Shown: positions 12,316 through 12,774 of the stretch, piece by piece
Layout: the number at the start of each line of letters is the position of its first letter
How positions within the stretch are numbered: position 1 is the first letter of the stretch
NCBI GenBank assembly: GCA_034003745.1
Contig: JAVEYA010000065.1
Location: 1-12,774 of the forward strand
Length of the DNA: 12,774 bases
Origin: JAVEYA01 sp034003745
Lineage (GTDB): Bacteria; Bacillota; Peptococcia; DRI-13; PHAD01
Direction of reading: 5' to 3'
Notes under the pieces: model-generated
The model's database searches: none
Seen by the model: the letters and a program-made list of their open reading frames with translations, nothing else
What the model was told of the DNA's origin: nothing
Made by a program: the position numbers and the translations under genes

Positions 12316-12774
12316 TGTAAGCGGTCAATACAAATGCACAGATTTTCGCCACAAAGTGCACAGTTTTTAAGTGATGGATTTTCTGTGCTCCAGGCGGTAA
12401 CTGTTGCCGGTCATATTAATAATCTCGCAATGATGAATCAGTCTGTCCAGAATGGCCGTGGTGATCGTTGCATCGCCTAAGAAATCTGCCCATTCATCAA
12501 AACCTTTGTTTGACGTGATGATCAGCGACGTTTTCTCAGACATAGCAGATACGAATCCGAAGAGCAGGTTCGCTTCACCGGGAGACAGCGGCATGAACCC
12601 TACCTCATCAACAACCACGAGAGTCGCCTTGCGCAGATATTTCATTCTGCGTTTGCTAGCAGCGGAAATCCCTTCTGTTTTTAGATACTTCATCAGATTA
12701 TCCAGCGTCTCGAAGGCTACAGTGTAGCCTAAATCAAGGGCTCTGACTGATAAGGCCAACGCCAGGTGGGTCTT
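12316..12774 (-). mobile_element. IS21-family element, one end, continues past the window
   Basis: The element's outer end is placed at TGTAAGCGGTCAATACAAA (12316-12334), beginning with TGT as IS21 ends do. Inside it a 15-nt sequence around TGCACAG occurs twice, at 12331-12346 and 12352-12367, the multiple internal terminal repeats typical of IS21 ends. istB follows. The other end and istA are beyond base 12774, so the target duplication cannot be checked. Confidence 0.75.
12367..12774 (-). CDS. istB: IstB-like AAA+ ATPase of IS21, 5' end missing
   Basis: The C-terminal 135 residues of an IS21 helper ATPase. The frame is open to the window edge, beginning KTHLALALSVRA, the end of the Walker A segment. 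LVVVDEVGFMPL is Walker B, SLIITSNKGFDEWADFLGD contains the sensor-1 asparagine, and AILDRLIHHCEIINMTGNSYRL is the conserved IstB C-terminus. IstB binds ATP and DNA and selects the target for the IstA transposase, which should lie upstream outside the window. The stop is 51 nt inside the element's terminal end. No defects are visible, so the element may be active. Confidence 0.95.
   Translation of the reverse strand, partial: KTHLALALSVRALDLGYTVAFETLDNLMKYLKTEGISAASKRRMKYLRKATLVVVDEVGFMPLSPGEANLLFGFVSAMSEKTSLIITSNKGFDEWADFLGDATITTAILDRLIHHCEIINMTGNSYRLEHRKSIT

Noticed and set aside
1..12774. tRNA or rRNA genes and CRISPR arrays
   Set aside because: I saw no cloverleaf, conserved rRNA segment or regularly spaced direct repeats.

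Overview
The window reads as chromosomal DNA of an anaerobic Bacillota (Firmicutes, Clostridia-like) bacterium. The reasons are strong AGGAGG-type ribosome binding sites, a guanidine-I riboswitch with a Firmicute-style terminator, two ferredoxin-type proteins, a YolD/Y-family polymerase pair, and IS21 and IS256 material. The genus cannot be fixed from the sequence alone.

The centrepiece is a plus-strand operon at about 5873-7582, arsR-hgcA-hgcB. A near-consensus promoter drives an ArsR-family metalloregulator, followed by HgcA (membrane corrinoid protein with the NVWCAAGK cap-helix motif) and HgcB (2x[4Fe-4S] ferredoxin with the CMECGAC motif). HgcA and HgcB together are the known determinant of mercury methylation, so the host is predicted to make methylmercury, possibly under arsenite/metal control.

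Left part (1-5860), minus strand. Read in transcription order it holds a decayed guanidine riboswitch plus guanidinium-exporter (gdx) relic, a ferredoxin-nitroreductase, an intact promoter-riboswitch-terminator-gdx unit, a two-PAS GGDEF/HD-GYP cyclic-di-GMP enzyme, an AraC/GyrI-like regulator, a third riboswitch-terminator relic, and a 5'-truncated RsiV-like anti-sigma factor leaving the window at base 1. The three riboswitch-type hairpins are homologous, which points to duplication and decay of guanidine-export units.

Right part (7688-12774), minus strand. Here are a Y-family polymerase with a 4-nt overlapping YolD-like partner, an unknown membrane-anchored protein, a tiny doubtful ORF with a strong hairpin, a TetR regulator with a palindromic operator and an HXXEE membrane protein, a small orphan ORF, a decayed frameshifted IS256 transposase fragment, and the end of an IS21-family element (istB) that runs off the window. 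This side looks like accessory, IS-invaded DNA, whereas the hgcAB operon itself looks intact.
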